From Cytospora piceicola (Eukaryota; Ascomycota; Sordariomycetes; Diaporthales; Cytosporaceae), in NCBI GenBank assembly GCA_023375675.1, contig JALQBC010000065.1, forward strand, positions 491 to 64,490: a stretch of 64,000 nt of DNA. Reading direction: 5' to 3'. The notes beneath the pieces were generated by a model. It did no database searches, was not told where the DNA came from, and saw nothing but the letters and a program-made list of their open reading frames with translations. Below are positions 1 through 13,389 of this stretch, piece by piece. Numbering within the stretch: the first letter of the stretch is position 1; every line of letters starts with the position of its first letter. The translations under genes and the position numbers were made by a program.

Positions 1-1518
1 AACTATATTTAAGCTTAATATTAAAAGTCTTAATATTTTAATATATATAAAAGATAATAAAAACCTAAGTTACTTAACAGAAAGCGGTTTTAAAACCGCT
101 TTTAAGCTTAATATATATACTTTTACTTAAATAAACTATAGTTACTTAAGAGAAAGCGGTTTTATAACTATATTTAAGCTTAATATTAAAAGTCTTAATA
201 TTTTAATATATATAAAAGATAATAAAAACCTAAGTTACTTAACAGAAAGCGGTTTTAAAACCGCTTTTAAGCTGTATATATATATATTAAATAAAATAAA
301 CTTTAGTTACTTAAGGGAAAGCGGTTTTAAAACCGCTTTTAAGCGTAATATTAAAGGTTTTAATATTTTAATATATATATAAAATAATAAAAACCTAAGT
401 TACTTAACAGAAAGCGGTTTTATAACTACTTTTAAGCTTAATATTAAAAGTCTTAATATTTTAATATATATATTAAATAATATAAATCTAAGTTATTTAA
501 TAAAAAGCGGTTTTAAAACCGCTTTTAAGCTATATATATATATATATATATATTAAATATAATAAACGTTAGTTACTTATTAAAAAGCGGTTTTAAAAAT
601 ACTTTTAAGCTATATATATATATATATATATTAATATATAAACTATAGTTACTTAATAAAAAGCGGTTATATAACTACGTTTAAGCTTAATATTAAATCC
701 TTTAATAATATAATATATATATTATAATAAATAAACTATAGTTACTTAATAGAAAGCGGTTATATAACTACGTTTAAGCTTAATATTAAATCTTTTAATA
801 ATATAATATATACATTATAATAACTAAACTATAGTTACTTAATAGAAAGCGGTTATATAACTATATTTAAGTTAAATACTAAAGGTTTTAATATTTTAAT
901 ATATATAATAAATAGAATATATTTAAGTTACTTAGTAAAAGACAGGTTTAAAACCGCTTTTAAGCTTTATATATATATATATTAATAAAGAAACTATAGT
1001 TACTTAATAGAAAGCGGTTATATAACTATATTTAAGTTAAATATTAAAAGTTTTAATATTTTAATATATATAATAAATAGAATATATTTAAGTTACTTAG
1101 TAAAAGACGGTTTTAAAACCGCTTTTAAGCTTTATATATATATATATTAATAAATAAACTATAGTTACCTAATAGAAAGCGGTTATATAACTATATTTAA
1201 GTTAAATATTAAAAGTTTTAATATTTTAATATATATAATAAATAGAATATATTTAAGTTACTTAGTAAAAGACAGTTTTAAAACCGCTTTTAAGCTTTAT
1301 ATATATATATATTAATAAATAAACTATAGTTACTTAAAAGAAAGCGGTTATAAAATCGCCTTTTAACGTACTATTAATAATATTAATATTTTAATATATA
1401 TAATAAATAGAATATATTTAAGTTACTTAGTAAAAGACAGGTTTAAAACCGCTTTTAAGCTTTATATATATATATATTAATAAATAAACTATAGTTACTT
1501 AATAGAAAGCGGTTATAT
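1..1518. repeat. AT-rich satellite array with palindromic core
   Basis: About 18 diverged copies of a unit 72-95 bp long, recognised by a core reading AAAGCGGTT...TTTAAGC. The best copies contain an 18 bp perfect palindrome, AGCGGTTTTAAAACCGCT (near 82, 245, 320 and 505). Each core is followed by TTAATATTAAA-type runs and an (AT)n tract, and preceded by AGTTACTTA. CpA and TpG are nearly absent, as expected after heavy RIP. The array runs off the left edge of the window and resumes after the LTR element at 13693, so the element inserted into it. Whether it is centromeric, subtelomeric or dispersed cannot be told from here. Confidence 0.85.
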
Positions 1519-1821
1519 TATCGTAAAGGCGAGTGACTCTTATAAAGGACTAAAAGCTATCGGCCTCGTTATATTAAGGTTAATTAAAAGTAAGCTCGAA
1601 GGCCTATACTTTCGAACGACCGTCGGCTATAGAAATAAAGGCAGAGAGATAAAAGGAATAATATTTAAGTTTAATTACGTCGGGATAAGTATAGGTAGTA
1701 AAACTTCGTTATATATTATTCTTATCTAAGTAAAAAGAGTAATTAAAATAAACACTCGAGATACCTTTTAAAAGATACCGACGTAAGGTTAATAAGTCTA
1801 GTATTATTAGCTACCGCGTTA
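1519..1821 (-). repeat. 3' LTR (element orientation) of the Gypsy element
   Basis: This 303 bp copy starts TATCGTAAAGG and ends CTACCGCGTTA. It matches the copy at 13390-13692 along its whole length with transition differences only, the expected result of independent RIP on two copies. Confidence 0.88.
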
Positions 1822-2399
1822 AGCCTTTCTTAACGGTTTAAAGACTTAAACCGCTAGATATCCCTTTTTTAAGCAACTTTAAAATATAAAAGAAATATAA
1901 AATTATTGTAAAACTTTAAACGAAAAACAACTAACTCTAACTCGAGCTTCGGTAAAGTTATATTCTAAACTTACTTTACTACCCGGTTTATCTTCTTTTC
2001 TTACGTAAAGACTACTAGATAATTAACTTTAATTTTAGCGTATATCGCCTATTTCTCCGATAAATTTTCCTTACTACTTCTTTACCTTTACGTTATACCG
2101 ATCGATATAGGCTTACTAAGTACGGTATACCTTTATTACTTTAGCATACCGGAATTAATATTAACTATTGCTTATAGCTAGAAAGTAATTAGTATTTATA
2201 ATCGGAACCTTTCCTTTACTATTAACGTTTTATAAAGGGAGACTTAAGCGTATTAGAATCTTTAAGTTTACTATAACACGATTATAAAGCGTATATCGTT
2301 TAACGACTTAAGATTAAGATTAATTAAAACTAAAAAGAACCGGGGTAATATTTTAGTTTTTTTATTTTTTAAGTTTTAAGCTAACTTAACTGTTTAAAG

Positions 2400-5240
2400 G
2401 TTAGCGAATAGTTATCGTTAAAAAAGACTGTAATATCTTTATAACTATACTATATCTGAATAGGATCGGTATATAGAATTAAAGACTAAGGTAGCGTTAA
2501 TTATTAAGAAAAAGATCTTAGAAAGTATTTCCTTTCTTAATACTTAGTAAGATAAGGTATAGAGATATCGATTTAAAAGGTTTAAAAAACAATTGTTTAA
2601 AATAGTAGCTTACCGTAGCTAATATAATAGTTTAGCTTACTTTATATACTAATCGGCCGAAAAAAGAGTTTATATTACTACAGAGTATCTCGAGTCTGTC
2701 TTTATTAAAGATAATTATATCGCCTTTATAATGTTTAATAAAAGAACTATTTAAGTAGTACTGCTTAACGTCTTTTTATAATACCGCGTTTTAAAATATA
2801 ATCGTTAACGTCTTTAGCTAACGTATATAGCTTAGTTTATATTCGAGCTTTCGGTAGTATATCTTGATATAAATCCTTAAAGTAACGTTAAATTTATCTT
2901 TTATTAGTAAGTAAGCGATATATCTTATAGCCGTTTAATTTATATATCTAATATAATTACCCCGGTTAATAAATTCTTTATACTTTAGAATTTTTATTCG
3001 AAAGGTTTTTATAACTATAAAGCTATTATAGCTATTATTCCCGGAGTAAGAGCAGGCGGTATAAAAGGTTTTAAAGAGCTTAGTCGAAATAAAAAAACGT
3101 AAGCCGCTGTTTTTAATTATATTTTAAAGAAAGTTTATAATAACTTTTTAAATATTAGTATTTCTTATTATAGTAACTTATTAGTCGGTATCGATAATAT
3201 AAGTTTTTTAATAAAGTTAGTTGTATTAGAAAAGATATTTTTACTTACTTTTAATATTATTAATTACTTAGAAAATAAGCCGTTTTTTAATTAAGTTTAG
3301 ATTTTAATTATTAGTGTTTAGCTTAGGCGGGTTATTTAGATCTCTTACCTTAAGTTAGGAATTACTAATCTAAATCTCTTTTTAAAGGTATTAAGCGAAG
3401 TAACGTATTCCTATTAGTATAAAAGGGAATCTTAGTTCTTCCTTTTTTTAAAGATATCTTTTTAAATTATAAAAGCTAAGAAAGTATTTATAAGGATTAG
3501 ATTTAAAAATAAAACGTTAGTAGGATATACGAAAGGAGAGTTTTAAGAAGTATTATTTAATTAATCCTTTAGCTATTTAGTTACTTATATTTAAGGCTTT
3601 AAAGAAGGGAGGTCTGCTTAAAACTATTTCTTATATATAAAGAAGAAGGACTATATTCCGGAAAGCGTAAGCCCGGCTTTTCGTATTTAAGTTAGTAAAG
3701 TTAATAAAGTTAGTAGTAAATAGCTTTTTACTTATAGCTGCCTCTGTGTCGGCTATATTCTTAGTATACCGAAAGGAACTTATCTTTACTTAAGGTAAAT
3801 TCGTATATTAAAGTTAATAAAGAAGATAGTAAGTATATATAAAAGAACTTTTTAAAAGGTAGGTAGGTAGATATATATAGGGTTTTAAAAGTAAGCGTTA
3901 GTAATAGAAGGAAAGGAAAATAGAATCTCGTTACGATAAATAAAGGTAAGGTCTTTATAGAGATTAGAGTTAACTAAACGGCCTTCTTTTAACGTAAAGG
4001 CAGGTAGTCGGTAATAAAAGGCGTGCTACCGAGAGAATTTACTTTAAGTAAGTAAATTAACTAAGTAATTATATTGCTTTTTAGTTTTTTATAAAGGTAA
4101 ATACTTTCCGTCGGTAACTTAAAGAATAGTTTTATCTACTACTTATCGTTTAAGTATAATAAATTAAACAGAGACTTTTACTAGCTTAAAACGTTCCTTT
4201 CTTTTTTATCGTAATAAAAAGGTATACAGTTATAAGTAAATTAGCCGAACTGTTTATTTCTACCTTTTACTTAAACTTAAATATTTTTATTTTCGATTTA
4301 ATCTTTTCGATTTTCTTTTAACTTTAACCTTAAACTACTTTCTTTTTTAACCGACCTTTCTTTTCTTATACTTACTTTATTAACGTACTTCTCTTATATA
4401 TTTAAAATATCTTCTTTTTTTACTAGTATTAACCGTTTTTTAAAAGCGTAAGCTTTTTTTAAACAGCTTTTTTAAATTTACTTTTATACTTTTATTCGGC
4501 TTTATATCGAAGATAATACTATTTAGTACTTTTTTATCTTTAAAGGTTTTAAAAGTATAAAAAATAATTTTAATAATTTTAATAAAACTCGGAACGATAT
4601 TCTTAGTTATATTACCTTTTTTAAGTATAAAGATAAACTTAGTTAATACTATTACTAGTAAGTAATTAAGGATATTACTGTATTTATCGCCTTTACCGAT
4701 CGGCTTACTTTTTATTTTAATAATTTCGTTAAGACTAATAGACGTAACTATTAGTTTTTTATAGTTTATTTTACTAACAGGCTTTTATTCGGAAAATATA
4801 TCAAGCGGATTAAAACTTAGGCGGTAAGGTAGTAAGCTATAGTAATCGGATTTTTTAACTACCGAAATCGGAATACTTACGACTATTATATTAAAGTTTT
4901 CGGTACTTTTTATATAAAGTATAAGAACGAGGACGGAAATTTAGTTCGATTATATGTTAACTATTTTTTTTTTAAGTATCTTTCTTACTTTAGTATTTAT
5001 TTTAAAGCTTATGTTAATTATATTTTTAAAGTTACTATTATTAATTATAACTTTAATTAAGTAAGCTTAATTAACTAATTTAACGGTAAAGTATATAAAG
5101 TTATCCGATATAACTTAACTATAGCTCGATTATCTTTTATAAATCTTAAAGAACGTTTAACTAAAGACGAGGTAGTTATATTAGTTAATATTATTAAGGA
5201 AAAACGATTTTATTATAAGTAATAACTTATTATATTAACG
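2400..5240 (+). pseudogene. RIP-mutated coding relic of unknown family, antisense to pol, inside the LTRs
   Basis: Read on the plus strand with stop codons treated as RIP products (CAA/CAG/TGG to TAA/TAG), long stretches look like protein. One frame runs from about 2400 to 4030 and includes readable pieces such as NKFFIL, YNYKAIIAIIPGVRAGG and KGFKELSRNKKT (about 2960-3110). A second frame runs from about 4440 to 5240 and includes DITVFIAFTDRL and VFGTFYIKYKNEDGNLVRLY (about 4670-4960). In these frames nearly all stops are TAA or TAG. Composition is rich in K, N, I, Y and F, as expected after C-to-T loss. I do not recognise the family. It could be an extra antisense gene of the retroelement, a captured host gene, or a second transposon nested in its 3' region. 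No product can be made now. Confidence 0.55.
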
Positions 5241-6899
5241 GCTATTTAAAGAAAACCGGATTTATAAAGGGGATACGGGAATAAAGTTAATTATAGAAGT
5301 ATAGATTCGGCGGATAAATAAGTAAATGAATTTTCGTATAAGGGTAGATAAGATTTTTAATACCGGAATCGATATTTTTTCTTAAAAACTAAAAACTAAG
5401 ACCGCGAACGGCCTTCCTTCTTTTAATAGCTATATTTATAATATAAGACTGTTTAAATAAACGTAATATAAATAAAATAAAAACTAAAAGAAATAAAATA
5501 AAAATAGAAGAAAACTAAAAGTAATAAAAAGATAGTAGTAAAACGGAATATTAACGGTAAAAAACTATATTTAAATAGTCTTATAACAGACTAGCGACGG
5601 TTTATAAACGGTAAACGGATTAACTAAATGTTTTTAAATAATAAAAACTAAAAGAAAAAGGAATAAGATAGGAATTAGTAATATTAAGAAAGTAAAGGTT
5701 TATAATAAATATCCCGCGAAAGAGATATAAAGAAATTATTATTTTTAATTTAGTATATTAAAATTTAAATAAACTAATTATTTTACTTAGCCTTTTTTTA
5801 CTCGGATATTTCTTTTATTATCGCCCGGGTTTAAGGTCGAGAATTAAGGATAGTTACTTCGTCCGGGTTATCGGAGTTGTTTAAACTATCTTCCTTTTTT
5901 ATATCGGAAACTATAAGGATTAGAATTTTTAAAAGATTTTAGAATTAACTAAGGCTAGGTAAAGTAAAGATATCGAGTTTTAAAACTTAAAATATATCGG
6001 TTATAAGTATTTTATTTTAATAGACTTTTAAAGGTTTTTTAATAGCTTTACGGATAAAAGGTAAGGAAACTAATAAAAGCTTATCGCTTAAAGAAAGAGC
6101 TTATCTGTCTTTACTTTAATTTTACGGTATCGGAGTTTTTAGTTTTTAAAAACTTTAAGTATTTTAGATAAACTTTTTAATATTTTTAGCCGAGAATATA
6201 CTTTAAAGGAAGATCCCGTTAGTTATCCGGAGTCGATAAACGTATTTAAACAGAACTTAATTAACGATAAATAGTTCTTTTTAACGGTAGGTAATCTTAA
6301 TAGTTTTTAAATAAGATATTTTCTTTATATAGTTATAAACTAAAACTATATTACTTTTTTAAAGCCGGCTTTTTTTAATTAAACTTTAAAAGTTTGCTTT
6401 ATCGGCTACTTTTTATCGGTATATTATTACCGTTTCGATAACGGTTTAAATATTTACTTTTTAGTTAACTATAGATTAAATTTTCGCTTTAAAAGCTTTT
6501 TAACTGCTTTAATTAGGCTTTTATAAAACGACTTTCTATATAGGAATTTCGGTTTTTAAAAAGATTAATAGTTTTTATCTAAAAACAAAGTAAAAAGGTA
6601 TAAAATTATAAAAACGGCAGATCGAGGTACGATTAATAAAGATTACGATTTTAAAGTATTACCGTTATAATGTCTGTTTATCTGCTATCTTAGTTAAAGC
6701 GTTAATAATAAAGTAATATCTTCTTTTAACGATTTTTTAAGCCGGAGGATTATAAAGCGAAACTTAAACGAAAGGAATACTAAGTTATTTAATAGTAGCT
6801 TTAAACTTTCTTTTATTCTTTAGTCTTTCGTCGATATTAATAAATAATAAATATTTATAGATAAAAATAATATTTTTTTAAAAAAACTTTTTTATCGTT

Positions 6900-8400
6900 A
6901 ATAAATCCGATTTCTTTATCGGTTTAATAATTATATATTTTGTTAGATTATATTAAGCTTTAACGAGAAATTAGTAGCTTTAATTATTAGGTATATATTA
7001 AATATTAACTTTAATCTTTTCGAATAGCTGTCCGAAGACTATAAAATAGACTTTTTCGTTTTAAAGTTTCGGATCGTACTTATTATACTTAAGATAAGTT
7101 TAAATAGCTTTAGTAACGTTTAATTAAAACCGTTTTTAAAAATATAGTTTTTTAAGCTTAGTAAATATTATATTATAGCCTTTATATCCGAATTTCTTAT
7201 AATAATCCCGGAGAATTTTCTGTTAAAGGTTAAGATTATTAATAATACGCCGGTATAAAAGCTTTTTTTTCTCTTGTTTTTAAAAGGTATAATTAATTAC
7301 TTAATATTTTAACGTTTTATTCTTAAATCGTTTAGCGGCTTATCTCTATATCCTTTAAAGAATAATACCGGTAATAAAGAACTTTATATATTATAGAGAT
7401 TTATTAGACTAAATTAACTTCGGGTTTAAGATTTCTTTTATTAGTATTGTATTAATTTAAGTATTATATTAGTCGTCGAGGTCTTTTTCTAGATTTTCGG
7501 TTAAGGCTTTAAAAATTAGTAGTCGAGAAAGTATATCGGCGATAAGATTTTTTATCTTAGGAATATACTTAATAGTAAAGTCGAAGATCTTAATAACGGC
7601 GATTTAACGACTTATTAAGGCGTTTAAGATATCCGATATCCTTTTATTAATTTAATTAATAAGAACTTAAGCGTTTATTTTTAAGATAAAATAATATTTA
7701 AAGAGATATTAATAAAGTCGTCGAAAAACGTAAAAGGCTGTTTAATACTCTTTTTTCGTAATATTATACTTTTACTTAGCTTAAGTTTAAAAACTACTTT
7801 CGAAGTAAGTTAGTTTCCGGTAATCTTCGACCTTTTATATTAAAGCGGCTCTTTACTTAATTAAACTAGTATCGATTATTAAAATAATAGCTTTAGTACC
7901 GGGTAAGTAATTAATTCCGATAATAACCGGTTTATTAACTAACGTGTTAATTAACTTTTTTATAGCGATTTATTAAGCTTTTTCTTATCGGAATAAAGCG
8001 TTTTTTTTTATTAGGTTATAGAGTAGTCGAGCGATAATAGCGAAGTTTTAAATTTAATAGTTATAGTAGACGACTATTTTTAGAAATAATCGGAGGTTTT
8101 TAAGATTATTATAAACCGTTTAGCTTTTAATCTTTTAGATCTTTTTTAGTTAAAAAGAACGTCCGATCGATTTATATATATAACCGATAATATTTACCTG
8201 CTTTTAATACTATTTAAATTTAATACCTGAAATTATTGCTTTTACTAGTTCGGTATTAAAAAAGACTTAATTAAAGTTATAAATATGTTTTATAATATAG
8301 CGGTAAATACCCGAAAGCTTTTTTAATATTTTATCCGAATAAGTTAACTTCGGACCTTTAATAGTAATATTATTAAAAAAAGCTTAATAAATATAAAGAA
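6900..8400 (-). pseudogene. Degraded Gypsy pol: RT thumb, RNase H and integrase core
   Basis: Minus-strand reading gives, in order, the RT active-site box with the catalytic DD read as NN (FFNN, 8369-8380, followed by ITIKGPK). Next come the RT thumb and connection (VNIIGYIYKSIGR, then NFAIIARLLYNLIKKNALF, about 8020-8200). RNase H follows (INYLPGTKAIILIIDTSL, then FDFTIKYIPKIKNLIAD, about 7520-7940). An integrase core piece (FLVKA.YNLTKYIIIKPIK) lies near 6910-6980. This order is that of Ty3/Gypsy pol and resembles the abundant fungal chromovirus-like elements. The frame is broken by many TAA and TAG codons, all explainable by RIP. Pol probably extends from about 9.6 kb to 5.8 kb, with a Lys-rich gag-like part further upstream (about 12.3-12.5 kb, minus strand), but only the given part was read with confidence. 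Confidence 0.82.
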
Positions 8401-11400
8401 TTAAGTTGTATAATAATCGGACTATAATCTTTATAAATTAAGTAATTAAGTTTATTATTTTTATCGGTAAAGTATATATCCGGAAAAAACTTAGAAAAGT
8501 AATAAACGTTATTATATTTCGACTGTTCGGATAAAGCTTAACTTAATTATACTTAAAGAAAAAGTTAAAGAGAGATAAAATCTTATATATTATAAACTCT
8601 TTAGAGAAGTAATCGGCCGTTAATAGTATAAAAGCGTTTTTAATTATAAACGTATTATACTTTTAAGCGTTATTAATAAAATAAAGGCTATTATTTTTCT
8701 TTTAAACTAAAAACTAACGATTATAGTATAAACTATAACTATTTTCGATAATCTGTTTTTTTAAACGTTTTTTAAGTAGTTTTAAAGTTTTCGACTTAAA
8801 AGTATAAAGGATCGGGATATTCTTTAACTAAAAAACGTTATAAAGAATAGTCCGAATAACTTAAAAAAGAGTAACTTTTTCGATAATTTTTTTAATTTCG
8901 AACTAATCTTATATTAAACTCTTTTCCCGGTTAATTAATATATACCGGAATATCTTTACTTTAGCTAAGTTAAGATTATTATAACTAGTTTTTAATATCT
9001 TTTTTTACTTTTTTTTTATTAATCGGCTTTTAAGCTTGATATCCGAAAACTTCGGTTAAATTTAAGAATTATATTTACTAAACGGTAACTTAGCTTAATT
9101 AGCCTTAACCGCTTCGACTCTTTTTACTTTTTATATCGGATTTTTTTTTAGAATAGAGCTATCCGGTTTTAAGTTATTAACCGGCTTAACTTTAAAGGTA
9201 ACCTTTTTATAGAGAGTATTAATTATCTTTATTATTTCTTTAATAGCTTAACGCGTTTACTTTTAAAAAGAAGGTAGGTTAAAACCTTTCTTTTATAGTT
9301 TCTTAGTTTATCGCTTATACTAACTATAAAAGTAACGGTAGTTTTCTTTTTATTAAATAGAGAGGTATATATTTATAAGTTTTGTTTTAACTACTTTAAA
9401 TATTATTAAAACGAATATAGGTATATCTTTATCGGATAAGGAAAAAACAGGAATATTACTTAATTCGAGTTAGTCGGAAACTTAAGTAAAGACGTTTTTA
9501 TTACTAATAACGTTATACTTTTCGGAAGTATAATTACTAAATTTTAGTTTTTTTTAAGCTTACTTTCCGAATGAAAGTTAACTTAAACAGGAGTTTTAAG
9601 CTTACTTTTTACTATAATAACTAGTTTAATATTATTAAAACGAAAATTAGCTTTAAGTAAGTTATTAGGCGAATATTTAAAAGTAAGCTTTATTTAAAAG
9701 ATAAATAGTATTTTAAGAAAAATATTATAGTTTATTTTTATAATTTTGTCTTTTACTATGTAAAAGACGATTTACTTATAATAACCTCTGATTTAAACCG
9801 AGGTTTTAAAAACGTTTAAAAGGTTAATTTTTCTTTTATTGTATATTCGGAAACCGATATCGGTTTAAATAACCGGAAGTTTATACTTATTATAGATACT
9901 TACCTTTAAAAGATTAAGTTCGGCTTTAATATTAAGTATCGATAGCTAAGTATTACTACTTTTAGATTTAATTCGGATAGTAAAGTAGTAAACCGAAGTA
10001 ATGCTTTTTTAAAGTTTTTCGATACGAGTATTTATATTAGTAACTCTTTAGCGAAGATATACTTTAATTATATTAATTTAAATATTAAGAACTTTTTAGT
10101 TTTTAAAGAAAGACTTAATCGAATCGAGACCGAGCTAGTTTTATTATAAGGATTTATCTTTCTGTCGGACTACTATTATATTTAAAACTTCGGGTTAATT
10201 ATTTACTTTATTGTTTAGGTTTTAGCTCTTTTTATAATTAAAATAAATAATCTTTATTTTATTATCTTAAAGTATTTAAATATAATAAATAATACTATTT
10301 TTAAAGTTAAAGCGTATTTAAAAGATTTTATTTTAAATATATCTTTTAAAAATATAAAAGAACCGATTAACTAATATTTTTCTAAAGTCCGAAATAGCGT
10401 TTTGTACTTTTATTTACGAGTTTTTTTTTAAAAGAGGCTAATTAATATTATTCTCTTTAGCTTTTTTTTTAGCTTAGTTTTTAAATATCGAAATACTTCG
10501 AGTAGCGGTCTTTAAGACTTTATCTTCGACTTAGGTAGTCTTTCGCTTTTTAACGGCGTTGTCGTTAACTTAGGTTTAATTATTAGCGTTAAAAACTTTT
10601 CTTTACTTTTCGATATTAGAGATTATTATCGGAAAGGCGGTAATAGTTAGTTTTTTAAGTAGTATATATTTAGAAGATATATTTAAAATACTGTTTTAAT
10701 TAATAACTGCTTAAATCGACCTAATATTTGTATTATCGCTATTAAAGTTATTTATAAGATTATAAGGTAACTTACCGATAATATACTTAAAATTACTTCG
10801 GAATTAAGGTTTACGTTTAACTAAGATTTTATACCTTTTAACTGTAGGTATTTAGTTTTAATTATTTCGGGCTTGAAGTTTTAAAGTTACTAGAACGACT
10901 TAAAGAGCTTTTACTCTTTTCTTATTATAATACTAGCTAATTAAGTCTGCCCGGACTAGCTCCCCTTTTCCTTTAAAGACCTTATCTCTTATTTTAATTA
11001 CTTAGAGTATTCGTTTTAAATCTGGATAGAAGAGAATACCCTCCTTTTTTAGCTTTTTAAGTAAAGGGTATCGATTAACGTTATAGTTATTCCGTTTATA
11101 TTTATAGTAAAGTTTTTTAGTTTTATTTTTCTTAAACTAGTTAACCTTTATCTTATAATAATAAACGTAAGTAGTAAAGTCTTATTTATTAATATATTCT
11201 TTATTAGCTACGTATTTAGCGATATTATTAAAGTTAGTCGAAAAGGTAAGATTTTAAATTTAGTTTTTTAATAAAATACTTTTAAATAACTAGCGATAAT
11301 TATATAATCGGGCTTTAACTTTTTTATATACTTAGTTTCGGATATTGTTAATATTTTACTAAAAACGGGAGTTTTTTTAACTAATTTCTTTTTAAAGGTC

Positions 11401-13389
11401 TATATTATTAATCTTTAAGTTATTTAGTTATTTAAAAAGATCTTTATACTAATTATCGGATATAACCGGGGGACTAATACTAGCCTATAGGTTTAAGTCT
11501 TGCTTATTAAAGATCTTAAAAACTACTGTTTAAGTATAGAATTAAACAGCTTTATTTTAAAGAGTAGGATCTTTAAAAAGGAAAGCCGGCGTAAGATCTG
11601 GTTAATAGGTTTATAAGGTTACTGCCGGGAAGATAAGATCTTATCTTCGCCGGTTATTATAAATATCGTGTCCGGATATCTTCTTATTGCGTTTTTCTTT
11701 ATATTAGACGATTAAATAAAGCTTTAAAAGATTGTTTATTAAGTAAAGCTAAGATTAGTCTTTTAAAGAATTTTCTGTAATTTTAAGCTCGGTATATAAC
11801 CTTTTAATTTAAGAAGTAAAGAGTTTATCTTAAAACTCTGTTTAAGTTTAATAATTTCGCTTTTTGGCTTTTATAAAGAGTTAATTATACTTTAAGATAG
11901 CGAAGCGAAGTAACTTTAAAGAGTTAATAATATAAGTAAAGATAAAAGCTTTTTTTTTTTAATCCGGGGTATAGAGCTGTTAACGATCGTAGCGTCTATA
12001 TACTTACTTTAATTGTTTTTTTTAATTAGCTTAAGTTTAGACGTTTAATGTTTATATTATAAAGTCCGTTACTATTTTTAGTCTTATAACTATTATCTTT
12101 AAGATCTTTAAAATATATTAATTAGAAATCTTTAAAATCGAACGAATAATGTTATAACGTTTAAGATAATCGGTAATGTTAGTACTGTCGAAAGGTTTAA
12201 AACTAAAGGCTTAGATCTTTTCGACCGGTAAAATACTAATAAACAGGCTTAAGTATTATATTAGTAGGGGAGTTAAAAGGGGATACGCCGGTATTTAAGG
12301 TTAATTAAAAGGTATAGAGGTTTCGTTAGTCTTTTTTTCCGAAGGAGTAAAAAAGGTTAGTTAATCTTTTATCGATATCTTTTTTTTTTATTTCTTATTC
12401 GAACGATTTAGTTTTTCTTATCCTTTTCCTTTTAACGTTTTTTTCGGCTTATCTTTAATTTTCGTTTCTTTATTAGTCGTTTAATTAAACCTATCGATAC
12501 GGTTAACTTTACTATATAATATTAAATTATTGTTTAAAACAGATAAAGGTATTTAATATACTATAACTATAAACTTAAAGGAAAAAGATAAAATAAAAAA
12601 ATATACTAAACCTTTTTTTCTGTCGGTAAAATACTAAATAAAACCTAAAGATACTTAATTAATTTTAAGTTTACCGGAAAAGGTATTTAATATAAGTCCG
12701 GGATAATAGTAATAAAGATAGATAAACGCTAGTTACCTCGATATTTATCGGAATAAAAAAAACATTTTAAATAAGATATTTTAAAAAGTAGAATATAAAA
12801 TAGATTTAATTAATACTATTACTAAACGGTATAACTATTACGATAATTCTTTTTTTCCCCGGGCTTTTTAAAAAACTTATTTTTTTTATTAGTTAATTAT
12901 TTAACTGTTTATACGTAATATTTTCTAAGTTTCTTAAAAAAGAAATAGCTTAAGACTTAGATTTTTAATTTAATTAGTATAATACTAGTAAACCGTAAGG
13001 TTATATTTAACCGTAAGAACTCGCTTTCCCTTTATATTTTTTCGTTTTAAATAAGTATTCGGTTTAATAACAGGTAAAAAAACCTTTTCTTTCGTAAGCT
13101 TATCTTTATAACGTTGTCGATCTATCGTATATTATAATAAAAATAAAATTAATCGGTAAAATTCGGTATTAAACGTTATAGCTTAAGTATTTACCTTACT
13201 TCTTTTAGTTTATACCTTTAATATCTAGCGGTTATAAACCTCGGTTCCGGTAAGTCTTATACTTAAACGGCTTAAATATATATAGTTTTAAACGTCGATA
13301 TATTTTTTAAAATATTTTTAGTTTAATTAAATTAAAGAATTTAAAGAAACCGATAAAACCTATATTCGATTTATAAGGTAGATATTAAA

